Shown here in pieces: positions 1 through 11,715 of a stretch of 64,000 nucleotides of DNA. The translations under genes and the position numbers were made by a program. Within the stretch, counting starts at the first letter, position 1. Each line of letters begins with the position of its first letter. The notes under the pieces are model-generated. The model searched no databases and was not told where the DNA came from. It was given only the letters and a program-made list of their open reading frames with translations. Source of the DNA: Watersipora subatra. Taxonomy: Eukaryota > Bryozoa > Gymnolaemata > Cheilostomatida > Watersiporidae. The stretch spans positions 68,344,672 through 68,408,671 of the forward strand of contig NC_088708.1 of NCBI RefSeq assembly GCF_963576615.1, read 5' to 3'.

Positions 1-3000
1 TCGAAGTGGCAACGCGAGCTGCTGGAGGAGCTGCTGTTGGAGGAGCTGCTGAAGGTTGATGAACAGGCTGACTGACACCTTGCATCGACAGCAAGTCAAA
101 AAGGATGAGAGAGCCTGCAGAAGAAAGATGCACGGTTATCATGTAGCAAATGGAAATATCAAGGTGATAAACAGTGAACGCGGAGCGTTACTAAAGCCAA
201 CATCAGCTCTTTAACTGAATGAAAGAACATGGTGCTGCTGGTGATCATGGATCTGGCCAACTACCTCTAAGACCATTATTTGCAAACAGGAAATAACTCT
301 GAATAGAGTAAATAAACAAATGAAGAACAGTTGAGCCGCGACTTACTCGATTACCTCTCCATAGTATATTCATCTCGACTTACTTTTCCAAGCGTTACAG
401 TTTTGTAAAGAAAATTAATAATGCTGGTAGTAATTAAAAATAAAAAGTAGTTGGTAAAAGTAAATTAGCGCATTTAAACTGTATCTGTGGCAAGTTAGAA
501 TAAATTACATCATACATTTGTATCTGTGGCAAGTTAGAATAAATTACATCATACATTTGTATCTGTGGCAAGTTAGAATAAATTACATCATACATTTGTA
601 ACTGTGGCAAGTTAGAATAAATTACATCATACATTTGTATCTGTGGCAAGTTAGAATAAATTACATCATACATTTGTATCACTCACTGACTCCACTACTA
701 AACTTACACTTCACTGAGTCTACACTTTCGTTCGTACACATGTCTCTAAGATAAAGCAAATACAATAACTTCTCAAAGTTTGCCATTCAATTTTTACATG
801 GTTGTATATAATGCATTTGTTTTAATGCCATATCGTGGGCTGACCGCAAAACTGTTGTAACTTCTCTTTTGTGCTATATGAAGTTACAACAATTTTGCGC
901 TCAGCCACGATATGTAATAACTTAAAGTAGTGATCATGGTTTCCGTGTTCTAGAGTGAATTAAACCAAATACAATGTATTTTTATAGTAATATTTGCTCT
1001 AACATATGACAGTTTCAACATACAAAGCAAATTTTGAAGCTGATTAACATTGTATGTACAGGTTTGACTGTATCCGAAGGCCTTTTTCAAACAGAAGATG
1101 ACTAACCAGAAAAATTTAATACGAGGGAAACACTATTTTGTGAATAAGCTGATGGCATACAAGCAAAAATAGTAGCGGCATCCGTAGCTAAGAATTACTT
1201 ATAAAAAGGAAACATCAGCAGCTAACAGATACCTGTACATACATGGTATCAGCAGCTAACAGATACATGTACATACGGGGTATCAGCAGCTAACAGATAC
1301 CTGTACATACAGAGTATCAGCAGCTAACAGCTACATGTACATACGGGGTATCAGCAGCTAACAAATACCTGTACATACAGGGTATCGGCAGCTAACAGAT
1401 ATATGTACATACAGGGTATCGGCAGCTAACAGATACATGTACATACAGAGTATCAGCAGCTAACAGATACATGTACATACAGGGTATCGGCAGCTAACAG
1501 ATACATCTACATACAGAGTATCAGCAGCTAACAGATACATGTACATACAGGGTATCGGCAGCTAACAGATACCTGTAAATACAGAGTATCAGTAGCTAAC
1601 AGATACCTGTACATACAGGGTATCAGCAGCTAACAGATACATGTACATACAGGGTATCAGCAGCTAACAGATACCTAGCTAACAAATGTAAATTAGGAGC
1701 ATTTGGAGTAAAAAAAATACATGTATTGGTAAATCTCCAGATGATCCAGATTCCAGAGAAATCTTCAGATATGTATGTATATAGATAATATTACCAGCTA
1801 AAAAATCTCAATTACTAAAAATATCAGCAGCTACGATGTATATGTCAACAGAGACTATCTGCAGCTAATATGTGTAAGTAAACAAGAAATATCTACAGCT
1901 AAGATATTGTGGTAAATAGAAGATATCTGCAGCTAAGATATAGCCATAAATATAGGATGTATGTAGCAAAGAGACACTTGTAAACAGAGGATATCTGCAG
2001 CTAAGAGACAATTATGGGATATCTGCAATCAGACACATGTACCATACTTATAGAACTATTAGCCGCACCTTTTTCTGATGATTTGAGCCATGCGGCTTAA
2101 ATAAGAGTGCGGCTATTCTGTGGCTTTTTCTTTGATCGCTAGGGCGCATTAACCAGAATCTCCGGTTAGTGTACCTCTAGCGGTGAAAGAAAATACGAAA
2201 CAATGCCTAACAGTACTGTTCCGTTAGGCACTAAGTTAAAAAGCGTCGGTTAATACGAAACAGTGCCTTTAGGCACTGTTCCGTTTTAAACAGCAAAGTT
2301 GCTCCCGCGTTAAAAAGCAGCGTCCTGAGTTTTGCGGCCTATACAGAGGTGCGGCTTATGTATTGTTTTATTATCGTTTTTTGGACAATAAAGCAGATGC
2401 GGCTTATATAGGGTTGCGGTTTATAGTCCGAAAAGTACGTTACATGTAGTAGTAGAGAATATCTGCAGCCAAGATATATCTATAGCTGGATACCTGTAGC
2501 TAAAAGACAGTTTTGAATAGAGGAGAGAGCCACATTGTCATTACTGACCAAGACTGTGTCCTGCCACAGACACTTTTCCTGTCCACCCAGGATTTCTTTC
2601 ACGGAACAGAGAGTAGAGTCTGTTTAGCTCCCCACCAACCTTGTCCAGTATGCTCTGTTTAATAATTACAACTGAATAGCCAATAATCTCAAAATAGACG
2701 GGGTATATCCTACACCCTTCAATAGAAAGGCAAGTACAAGTCCATTATAGCTCAATAATCTCATGAAAGATATTTTATATCAGGCTATATCAAATCTATA
2801 TACATTATTGAGTCAGGCGTGTAACGCTAAAGTACCATATCAATGTAGTGGCTAGCGAAGTGCTACTGTAGAATGGTAGACCGACATGGGAGCCAGAAGC
2901 ATACCAGTTACATACATATATTAGCATTCTTAAAATAGATTTCACGACAAGATTTTATGACAGTATTGAATAAATTGGTAAAATGAAGAATGCATAACAT

Positions 3001-6000
3001 TATCATATATGAAGTACACTACATGGATGCAAGGACTCTAAATTTGTCCACCCAAATAGTCTGGTCGATGAAATCCATGGCGCTGTAAATTACCAACTGT
3101 AAAATGACTGACAATGAAAGGTTTGACATGTGTCAGTTGAGAGTTGTTCACTCATTTCTCAAAGATATTGTAATCCAACTAAGCTGGTTTAAAGACACAA
3201 ACAAACATTAAAAATTAAATTAATTAACAAAATTAAAAATTGCATTTCTTCCGTTACTGTCTAGCCTATTTACCACTAGCGGCTTGTCCTGCTAATATGA
3301 TTCTCAGCTAGGAGACACGCAGCTTTCCTAGAAACTACAGGAAGACATCAGTTGTTAAAACACTGACATCTTACAGTCAACCAGCTTATAATCGAGAACA
3401 ACTTGGCTACAAGTTAATTTTTCAGGATTCCATAACAATATACAAGGAAAGCCTTTTGTGATACCAGCCATTAGGATAATCGTATTATAGGGCAGAGTGA
3501 AGTCACCACTCAATACAACCTCCACTGATAATATTTGTAATGTTTTATACCGCGGCTTATTAGATGTCAATAAGAGAACTGTGAGAAGTTGATTGGGAGA
3601 GTCGGTTAAATACAGCAGACAACAAAAATTACTAAATTAGCCGGTTGGCTAGCTCAGCATCCGTTGTCTGCAGGAACAGCGAAGGAGCGACGAGGGAACA
3701 AGGATATCATTACCTGCGAGTAGACTTACCTGCGAGTAGACTGGGCTGTTGTAGAAGAGAATATCCACTAATATTTCATTAGTCAGCTCTCTTATCTTGG
3801 CAATACTGGGCAACGTTATGTTACTTAGTTTTTTGTCAACACCTGCAATAGCCAAACATCTTACATTTAGCAATCTTTCTAACTATTGTGCAGAACTCCA
3901 TCCCATTCAATACCGCTAACTGACATATTAAACTGAGACACGGCCCTTAAAATGTGGAGCTCTGTGTAAATCTGATATCTATGCATCTATATATATATAA
4001 ATCTCGGTGTTTGTCTTTCTGTCTGTCGTCTGCCTTTCGTTCATCTATCCAGTTATAGTGATAAAGTTATAGCAATAAAAAATCACCTTCGTACTGGATT
4101 TGAACTCACAACGTTCAAACCGCAAGTCAACTAATAAGAGCATGTAGCCACTAAGCTAAGCCATTCTTAACATTCTAAACTCTTTATCTATCCTTATCGC
4201 GATTGCACACGCTAAACATGCACTTTTATTATTAATTAATATTATTTTTGCGTTTGTTTTTCTTTGAAAATTTTTTTGAAAGCTTTTTTGACAATTACTC
4301 ATTACTTACTGTATGTTTTTATTTGTAATTTTCAAATGTAAAGTTTCAATTTCAAATGTGCCGCTACACTCCTATTTCCGGTTTTTCATAAGTTTGGATC
4401 ACTAAATCTGTAAAGGCTAAATACTTTTAATGTGGACAATTGTATTATCTCGAGAAGGAATTGCCTCTACATTCTCTTTATGTTCGGTCAGACAAAGACA
4501 GTCCAATATCTCATTTTTACGTTTGTACAAGTATCCTCGTATTCCAAGTTTTGATGAATAGCTTCTGCTGCAACAGTAACATTTTTATACACGCACTTCT
4601 ATGCATGAATTGTTATTATTAATTCTACATATTTATGATTTTTATTTGGTTTCTCAGTTCGTAATAATTGTATCATTACCAAATCATTTGTCATTGTAAT
4701 GGTAGCAAAACAGACATTATGTAGCCGTTGCTGATTATTTCACATTTACATATAAACACCTTTACCGCTGTTTTATTTTTTTTTCTTAATTTATTTCAAC
4801 TACACAAAACACTTCTCTCATGATATGAAGTTTGAAAACTAGAATGGTAACTGTTGTTATACGTTTAATAAAAATAAGTCTTCTGTGCAAAGACCTTTTT
4901 ATTACCTGAGCAACGCCGAGCATTCGGCTAGTCTATATGTATATAAATCTCAGTGTTTTTTGTTAACCCTTGTGTCCAGTTATAGCTATTAAATTCTAGC
5001 TATGAAAAATTCGCATGGCACTGTAATTGATCTCGGTGACATCCAAATCTAGAGGTGGCGAAAATAACCCTTAAGCTCCACGGAATACAATGGATTCATT
5101 GGGCAAATAGTCATTACATTGGTTAAGATACTCACGCTTCAAGCTCGCTTAGGGTTAATAACTAGACCCTAGTTGACTTACGCGTAACGATTGTTAAGCT
5201 AGCTCAAAATGTGTGTATCGTTTTAATAAAGGTTTTAGTAGAGATCTAGCTTTCCAGGTTAGTTACTCAAATTCATTAGGTAATTATTCTATTACTCGTT
5301 CAACGCCGGGCATTCGGCGAGAGCGTATAAATCTTAGCGTTTGTCATTTGTCTGTCATCCATATGTCCAGCTAAGTATAGCGACAAAGTTTTAGGAACGA
5401 AAAACCCCCTTCGTACAAGATTTGAACTCGGATCTTCGAGGTCTTCAGGCAGTCGTTCTATCCACCAAGCCAAGCGGCTACATTGCTATACAATGGAATA
5501 ATTGTGATCATATTCATAACATTGAGTAAAATACGCATAGTAGAAGTGCTTGCGAAAATACTATTGGTTACTACTAGCACGCTTTAAGATCATGATTGCG
5601 AGAGAGATCATAGCCTGTAACACCACACGTAATGATTACAAGCTGGTTTCATGGCTCTTATTATAGTAAAGATTTAGACAAACTTAAGTTGCTAGCTTAA
5701 GTTACTCAAATTAGTCGATTTGCTAATTTTGTCATTGACTAATTAGTCAACTTGGCCAATGACAATTGCATTATCTGCCACTGTTTATAAGCTGTTTTTA
5801 TTACCCATGCAATGCCGGACATTCACCTAGTATCTTAAATAAAGGTCTTATCACATGTGTTTATTCATCTTTAAAGCTGTAATATGGCAATTGCACACGC
5901 ACAATGCATTATCTGAGATAGAGGTAGTGAACAGGATGAGGTAGTTGAACAGGTAAATATCCTACCTATAGCATCATTTCTGAGTGCATCATACCAGTAG

Positions 6001-9000
6001 ATGGGTAGAAACTCGACCCTTCCAACTTTGTTGCAGGATTTTGCAGTCTGGAAATGAGAGGATAGTATGGACATACCACTGCTCCTCATGCCATCCACTG
6101 CAAACAAATATTTACCTGTTCGAGATGTCTGATGAAATATTACATTATACATAAAACACATTGAGACTCTAGTTTTTAGAGTACCACAGCATATTTTCTT
6201 ACCACACTCTATTATGTTTCTGAACTTGAGGTCACAGATAGGACCAATACCGTGCACCACAAACACCAGTTCATCAATCTGCTGCGCCTCCCCATTAGTA
6301 ATCGGGTCAAGACCGTCAGTGCCTCTTTTCACAACCTTGGGCCTTGCCGTTTCACTCTAACAATAGATTTACAGTACTGATATACATTCTAATGGCGCGC
6401 TTGTCTGTAGAGCAGGAGGAAAATAAGACCGATAGTAAAATAAAAACGATTCACTACTTACGAACGGAGTTCCAAAGTCATCGGGAAAGGAGCTGCGCTT
6501 AAACTGTACAAAAACAGTGGGACTGTGAAACACAAACAGGTCTTTTGTACTCTCCAGCTCATTCCTCTTATGCCAGGAGTTTTGTTCTGTTGTTCGCATG
6601 TATACATCCTATTAATAAAAAGTTTACTCCAGACTGATCTCTACTCGGGTTTTGGTGATACGCAAGTCTTATGTGAAATCCTAAAGATGACAGTGCAGAA
6701 GATTAATTAATATACTGCACAATGCCATTAAACTAGCAGCTCTCAATAGCCATATTTTATGTTATGTGTCAGTCATGTGATGTCAGTCATGTGATGGTCG
6801 CATCAAGGTCATCTTAACTAGTTATTTAACAAACATACTTCATCCGTGGCTCCCACATGATAAATGCAATAAAATGGGAACCTAACCGTTTTGCAAGGAG
6901 TTGCACACAAAACCGCAAAACCTTCCCAAAATGCATTGCCCAGATGAAGATTGGCACTGTTTGTGTATGAGGCTACTGCTATGTCTCAAAGCCGACATGA
7001 GAATGACACTCATCAATTTCCATCTTCCGTTGAAAACAGCCATGTTCAAAACCACTTTGGCACTCCAGAGCTTCCTGATCATGCAATCCCCAATGAGGCA
7101 GCTAATGTTTTGCTGTGTGAGATCGCTACCAGGTTCTTGTGAGTGACATGGAAACCATACTTGATGAGAATCCACTAAGCGTATCTCGATGAAGGCATAT
7201 CACACTCGTAGAACCCAACAGTTCATTGGAATCATATAAAACTGGTATACCACTTGTCCATGAAACTGATTAATGACAGGAAACTTTCTATATTTTAAAT
7301 AGTCTTAGTTGTAATACTAGGCTGAGAGAAAGTGCCTAACAGTATGCGTGGCGACTCCGTATGATGCACAATGCTTTACTACACTTGCTCGTTACTATCG
7401 CCTTTACTGCACTCATTATATACATACATGGTAGTTCTGAGTTAACCAACATGGAGCACCTGCAACAACTCACCTAGTGCCCTTATCTTCCAAATCTACA
7501 AGCGATTAGTCACAGAGACTTTTATACAGAGCTAGTTCACTAACCAACAGTTAATGTTTGACTTGAACTTTAGATATAATATGACCATGCTCCCCACTCT
7601 CTACCATACCTCCATTTGTTATATATAGCCAACAGCTGACAGTTCTCCAGAATTCTCTCTTAAGGCTGGTTCACACTGTATCGCCATATGTCAAAGTTGC
7701 TCTCTCTGTGATTATTTGTTTACTTTGTGTACCGTAATCTGATTACAACTCCGAGGAAATGCATACATGTCAGGAAACATTACACTTGCAAAACTTTCCT
7801 GATATTTCGTCGAGCATCCATGCCAGTCTGATAGATGTGCAGTACTTCAGCAATGGTGATTGGATGTCGGACATTGCTTAATTTATAGTTTCCTTCATAA
7901 ATTGCTGCGGGACTAGTATTTAATCAACCGCATGTTGTAATGAGAACACCATGCTGCGGACTACTTGCTGATGTAAACATGGATGGGTTTGTGATAATGT
8001 GAACAATGTTATCACAACCGAACTCCGATGTATTGTGGGACTAAAGCTGACATATTGCGATATAGTGTGGACCAACCTTTAGCCAAAACATTCTATATGA
8101 CTGATTGAAACCTACTTCAAGCTCATCCGAGACCTCTTCGCTATACGGAATATACGTCATGCTTGAGTCATCTCGGTAAAACCATGAGCACCTCCTGACC
8201 TCGCATGACTCTTCTCCCCAGTAGACTGCTTTTTTCTCCCTTTGACTCAGACTCACGTCATACCTCCCTCCATCAGTCTGTACCACATCAGACTCTCCTA
8301 AAGGACACAATGACAATCTGTCAGTACATAGCAACTGTACACACAAGCTTCACAACAATAATGTGAAAAGTTTTAGAATTTATCTTGCCTAATAAACATT
8401 TTTCGCTGAAGTACATTGTCTAGATAAAGGTATGCAGTTTGAAATAGATATACACAGCATCAAAGCTCCATTTACTACCAAAGAATTTAATTAAATGTTT
8501 GTCATTAAAATTGTGTCAAAAGAGACAGCCAAACAAATCGGCAATGCAGTATGAGATAGGTTGTATGCTCCTTCGCCAGAGAGACTTTAGCCAATCACCG
8601 TCGAGAAATGACTCCTCCAGTGTCATGGAGTCGAGATGGGAGAATGATATCCATGTTGGCTGCCCAGCAACATTCTTACAATAGTACCAATGGTGAACCA
8701 CGGGGCTATAAGGGGTGGTAGTAACAGCAGCTGTCATGAATTTTGACTCTCCAGAAAGGTTTTGTGAGTCAGAAGAGGGTCCTAGAGGCTGTTGATCATA
8801 ATGCTGTTGACTAGGCGCTAAAGCTACAACCATATGAGACTAGTAAGCTTGTAATAGAAACTGCACAACATCACAAATATGATTGGCTACTTAAAAGCCA
8901 CTTCTCCAACACAGTACTGTAGAATGAGCATCAGGATGCCTAGGAACCTAAAGTGGGAATGTTCTATGTCAATTTCAACAAAGGATAACAACATGATAAA

Positions 9001-10371
9001 CATTTATGTATCTACGAGGATTGTAATCGAGACAGTACAATATGGCATATCCTATTTTCAGTAAACTTTCAATAGAATTCCTACAATATGATATGGTTCA
9101 ACGTCTCAATCTCAATCGTAGGTTTGTAGCAGCGTCATCAGCAATACTATAACAAAAATCACTGTTGGACAATGCTGGCTGTTAACCTGAGTCTTAGGCC
9201 TACTAACTGTTGACAAGTTGCATGAAATGCACTTTGTGATTAGAATGGATTTGTAGATCATTTAAAAATACTAGCAAAAACGAGCTAAAAACAATGATAT
9301 TAAATAAGGTCTGCTGCCAAAACTGAAAATCACAGCTTTGCGGTAGCATGACTGAGATATTTTTCTGTTTTTAACTCTTTAAAAATACCATTTTAAAATA
9401 TATTTTATTGTAATACAATTACTTTTATTGTAAGCTTCTAAAAACAGTAATTGGTGAATGTTTGTATGAACATATGCTACAAAAATGCTTTGGAGCGTTG
9501 CAATTAATGATTTTATTGCATAAGACAGTAGCGCAATTGTGTCTGGATGCTTTTTCCAGGCAGCACTAAAATTGAAGAATGAATTTGAGGCTTCTCATAA
9601 TCATTAGAACATCTATTCAATTGGCACAACCCTTCTCAATACGGGCAGTGGGTAAAACGAGTGCCAGTTGATGAAATAAATAAATCATAATGCAACGTCT
9701 CATCACATTGTTTACCTTCAGATATTGGTGGAAGAGTTGGGTGAACCGAGTCAGTTGACGGAGTCTCTTGGTATGGCTCCTGATGAAGGGGTGACGCAAC
9801 GGATTTATCAACCCCATTCTCCGGGGCAGATGAGGAGGCTGATCCGTAACCAACAATGAAACTGTCGTCGACAGCTTCACCGGCAAACAAAGCCACCGAA
9901 GAATCACTTCTTGAAACAGGCGTAGTATTTGGAGGGCTGTGTTGGCCAATAAAATGATCTACTTGGTCTGCATCTGCTAAAACCCGATATAATCACGATT
10001 ACTTCTGTTGTATATAATCCTAAAGAAATTAAGTTACAGTAATATTACTAATAGAAATTGCTGCTGTCCAAAGATCAATACTAACATATAGTTCGCAATA
10101 AGTTTCTAGTCGAATCTACAGAAACACAATTATCACTTGCAATGTGCAACTAGGCTAAGGTAAAAAAGACGATGTATAAAAAGTTCTATACAGAACTGGA
10201 TAAATCCACCAAAGTTCATTAAAACATACGCTGTAGGAGTGTTGATGCAGGAGCAGTGTTGAATGGCACCAATAGCGGTATCTGTCCAGAATTGAATCCT
10301 GAAACGCCAACATTCGACCACAAAGGGCTAGCTTCTCTGCCGCCCTTTGAAGGAGGACGACTATCAGCCAT
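1..10371 (-). CDS. SEC23IP: SEC23IP/DDHD2-like intracellular phospholipase A1 (5' part, ten exons; 3' end off window)
   Basis: Exons on the minus strand: 10371-10230, 9976-9716, 8823-8599, 8297-8116, 6608-6462, 6356-6203, 6097-5966, 3842-3730, 2654-2549 and 114-1 (open at the edge). All phases agree and give about 525 residues. The N-terminus (1-~180) is Ser/Pro-rich. A WWE-like region follows (about 180-330; HHWYYC, DGGRYDV, EVRRCSWFY). The catalytic part has the oxyanion-type motif VHGIG (353-357) and the serine-hydrolase elbow GHSLG (484-488, Ser486). The SAM and metal-binding DDHD regions would lie off the left edge. Family members are PA-preferring phospholipases at ER exit sites and Golgi. 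The long N-terminus starting MADS resembles SEC23IP more than DDHD2; an invertebrate may have one pre-duplication gene. The exon 3 acceptor is the least certain (8824, or a few bases downstream). The stretch 1-86 could be exon or intron. Confidence 0.88.
471..678. repeat. 39-bp minisatellite, about 5 copies
   Basis: Five nearly identical 39-bp units containing TATCTGTGGCAAGTTAGAAT sit in intron 9 of the SEC23IP-like gene. The unit length is a multiple of three, which makes a spurious repetitive reading frame on the minus strand. Confidence 0.95.
829..913. repeat. Near-perfect hairpin, arms about 35 bp
   Basis: The left arm starts ATATCGTGGGCTGA and the right arm ends TCAGCCACGATAT, with matching GTTGTAACTTC / GAAGTTACAAC inner parts and a loop of about 15 bases. 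It is probably a very small MITE. No second copy was seen. Confidence 0.75.
1213..1675. repeat. 34-bp minisatellite, about 13-14 copies, with degenerate tail
   Basis: The unit is TATCAGCAGCTAACAGATAC followed by (A/C)TGTACATACRGRG. Units differ at a few fixed positions. Scattered decayed units with CTGCAGCTAA cores continue to about 2010 and again near 2460. All lies in intron 9 of the SEC23IP-like gene. Confidence 0.95.
2040..2442 (-). mobile_element. ~405-bp MITE, CTTTTCGGACTAT-end family, copy 1
   Basis: This is the reverse-orientation partner of the copy at 28367-28776. The two share an interior with GCCGCAC and CAGAATCTCCGGTTAGTGTA and inverted end sequence. The right end here (TATAGTCCGAAAAGTACG) is intact; the left end is mutated. 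Internal inverted subrepeats (CAGTGCC / GGCACTG) are present. The superfamily is not determined. Confidence 0.75.
3711..3742 (-). repeat. SEC23IP: 16-bp tandem duplication covering the exon 8 splice donor
   Basis: The same 16 bases occur at 3711-3726 and 3727-3742. On the minus strand each copy ends in CAGGTA, so two candidate donors lie 16 bases apart. The first (GTAAGT, intron starting 3729) keeps frame with exon 9; the second (GTAATG, intron starting 3713) would add 16 bases and shift frame. Confidence 0.9.
3960..5831 (-). repeat. Cluster of SINE-like units with tRNA-like heads
   Basis: Reverse complements at about 4079-4165 and 5397-5485 look tRNA-like: a box A-like TGGCTTAGTGG or TTGGCTTGGTGG and a box B-like GTTCAAATC. 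Each is near a shared module, AACGCCGAGCATTCGG plus TATATAAATCTCAGTG, seen at about 4905-4957, 5300-5340 and (decayed) 5805-5831. A related body and tail recur at 42150-42605. I read these as tRNA-derived SINE copies in tandem, in intron 7 of the SEC23IP-like gene. They are not functional tRNA genes. Confidence 0.5.
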
Positions 10372-11715
10372 AACTTTGTTTTGATAGATTACACGTCATG
10401 TGTAAACGCATCCCGGACTTCATCGAAAATTAGCTGAATCGCTACAAAGACTAGGTTCTGCTTGTCGTAGCATATTCACTTTCAAACGGTGAAAGAACAA
10501 CTCCAGAAGGCTAATACTGGTACCGAGAGCGCTTTTATTGGCTGGCTTGGCTCAGAAAAGTTCATCTCGAGTCCACAACGTAAAATCAGTGAAGCCACGA
10601 CTTCCACCAAAAACCAAATTAACGAGACGACCAAGGGCTTAAACTCTTAAATTTACGAAGTTGTTGATTATAAAGTACATTCTAACAAAGATCTGAACAT
10701 ACGGCTGCAATGCCATCAGGAGTATATTTCAGTAATAATTAGAGGAACAAATTCTTCAAAAACCTAATTTGTAATAACATGAATTTCACTGCTAATACAT
10801 CTACACATTTCAATCAACAGTTTATTTGACGACCTCATCAAATCGTGTACAAGGAAGAGAAAGAACCAAATAAGAACATTATAGCCAAATAATATGTTCG
10901 CAGAAAAAGTTAATGGCATGGACGTTTGCTGAAGTGCACCAAAAGCATGGATATACATGTAACACTGTTTCTATATAACTGAGCTCATTTAGTTATGAAC
11001 ATTTTATAGCTTCAGTTGAATATACTAGAATAAAAAGAAGTTATTTGAAAGCCAATAGGTATGACTATTGTTAATGGCTAAAGACAATGAGATGGTGTTG
11101 AATGATGATAATAAGGATAGTTCAGCAAGACTCCTGCAGGTATTTGATGGCAGAGGTAGTACTTTCATCAGACTCTATAAAACAATTAAGGAGCAAATTA
11201 GCCATACATATTGCACTTTCTTATAAAGTTCACAGCAGCGATGACATACGTAAATAAAAATTTCACTAACATACAACACAGTATCAACATATATTTTAAT
11301 ACGCGTTTTTTGCTTTTGATAAATGTATGTTTATGAAATAAAGGTTCGTAAGCCATGTGCAATATTAGTTTATTGAACAAATTGCCAGATCTGCAGCTAT
11401 ATTTCAATTGGGGTTTTACAAATCTAACTGCATAATTTTTCACCAACACTAAGGCAGCCATGATCTAACTGCTTAAACATGAAGGCGCTATTAACACCTG
11501 CAATTAATTCAGGTTGGCAAATGTTTCTCTTCTTTAATGTGCAATAGATTTTCAGTACGGTACTGCTAACTAACGCTAACAGAGCTGAATGTAGCTATAA
11601 TAATCTGCACCCAAAAACAACAGTAATTGCTCACAGCATTTGAAAGCTAATACAAGAGTCAGTAGTATCCAGAATTTTGTCATAACTTTATTTAGCTTTA
11701 GATCGAGACATAAAT
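10372..11715. other. Intergenic, upstream of the SEC23IP-like gene
   Basis: This lies between the SEC23IP-like start codon and the mariner relic. The first ~250 bp should hold the promoter, but I see no clear TATA box. Nothing else was recognised. Confidence 0.5.

Noticed and set aside
434-682. 82-codon repetitive frame on the minus strand
   Set aside because: It comes from the 39-bp minisatellite, in an intron, with no independent coding sign.
1213-1675. CRISPR-like array
   Set aside because: Units are contiguous without unique spacers, and the DNA is from an animal nucleus.
3355-3570. 71-codon minus-strand frame as an extra exon of the SEC23IP-like gene
   Set aside because: Exons 8 and 9 join directly in phase and match the family without a gap.
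6882-7175. Overlapping frames on both strands between exons 4 and 5 of the SEC23IP-like gene
   Set aside because: No domain could be recognised, and exons 4 and 5 join in phase without them.
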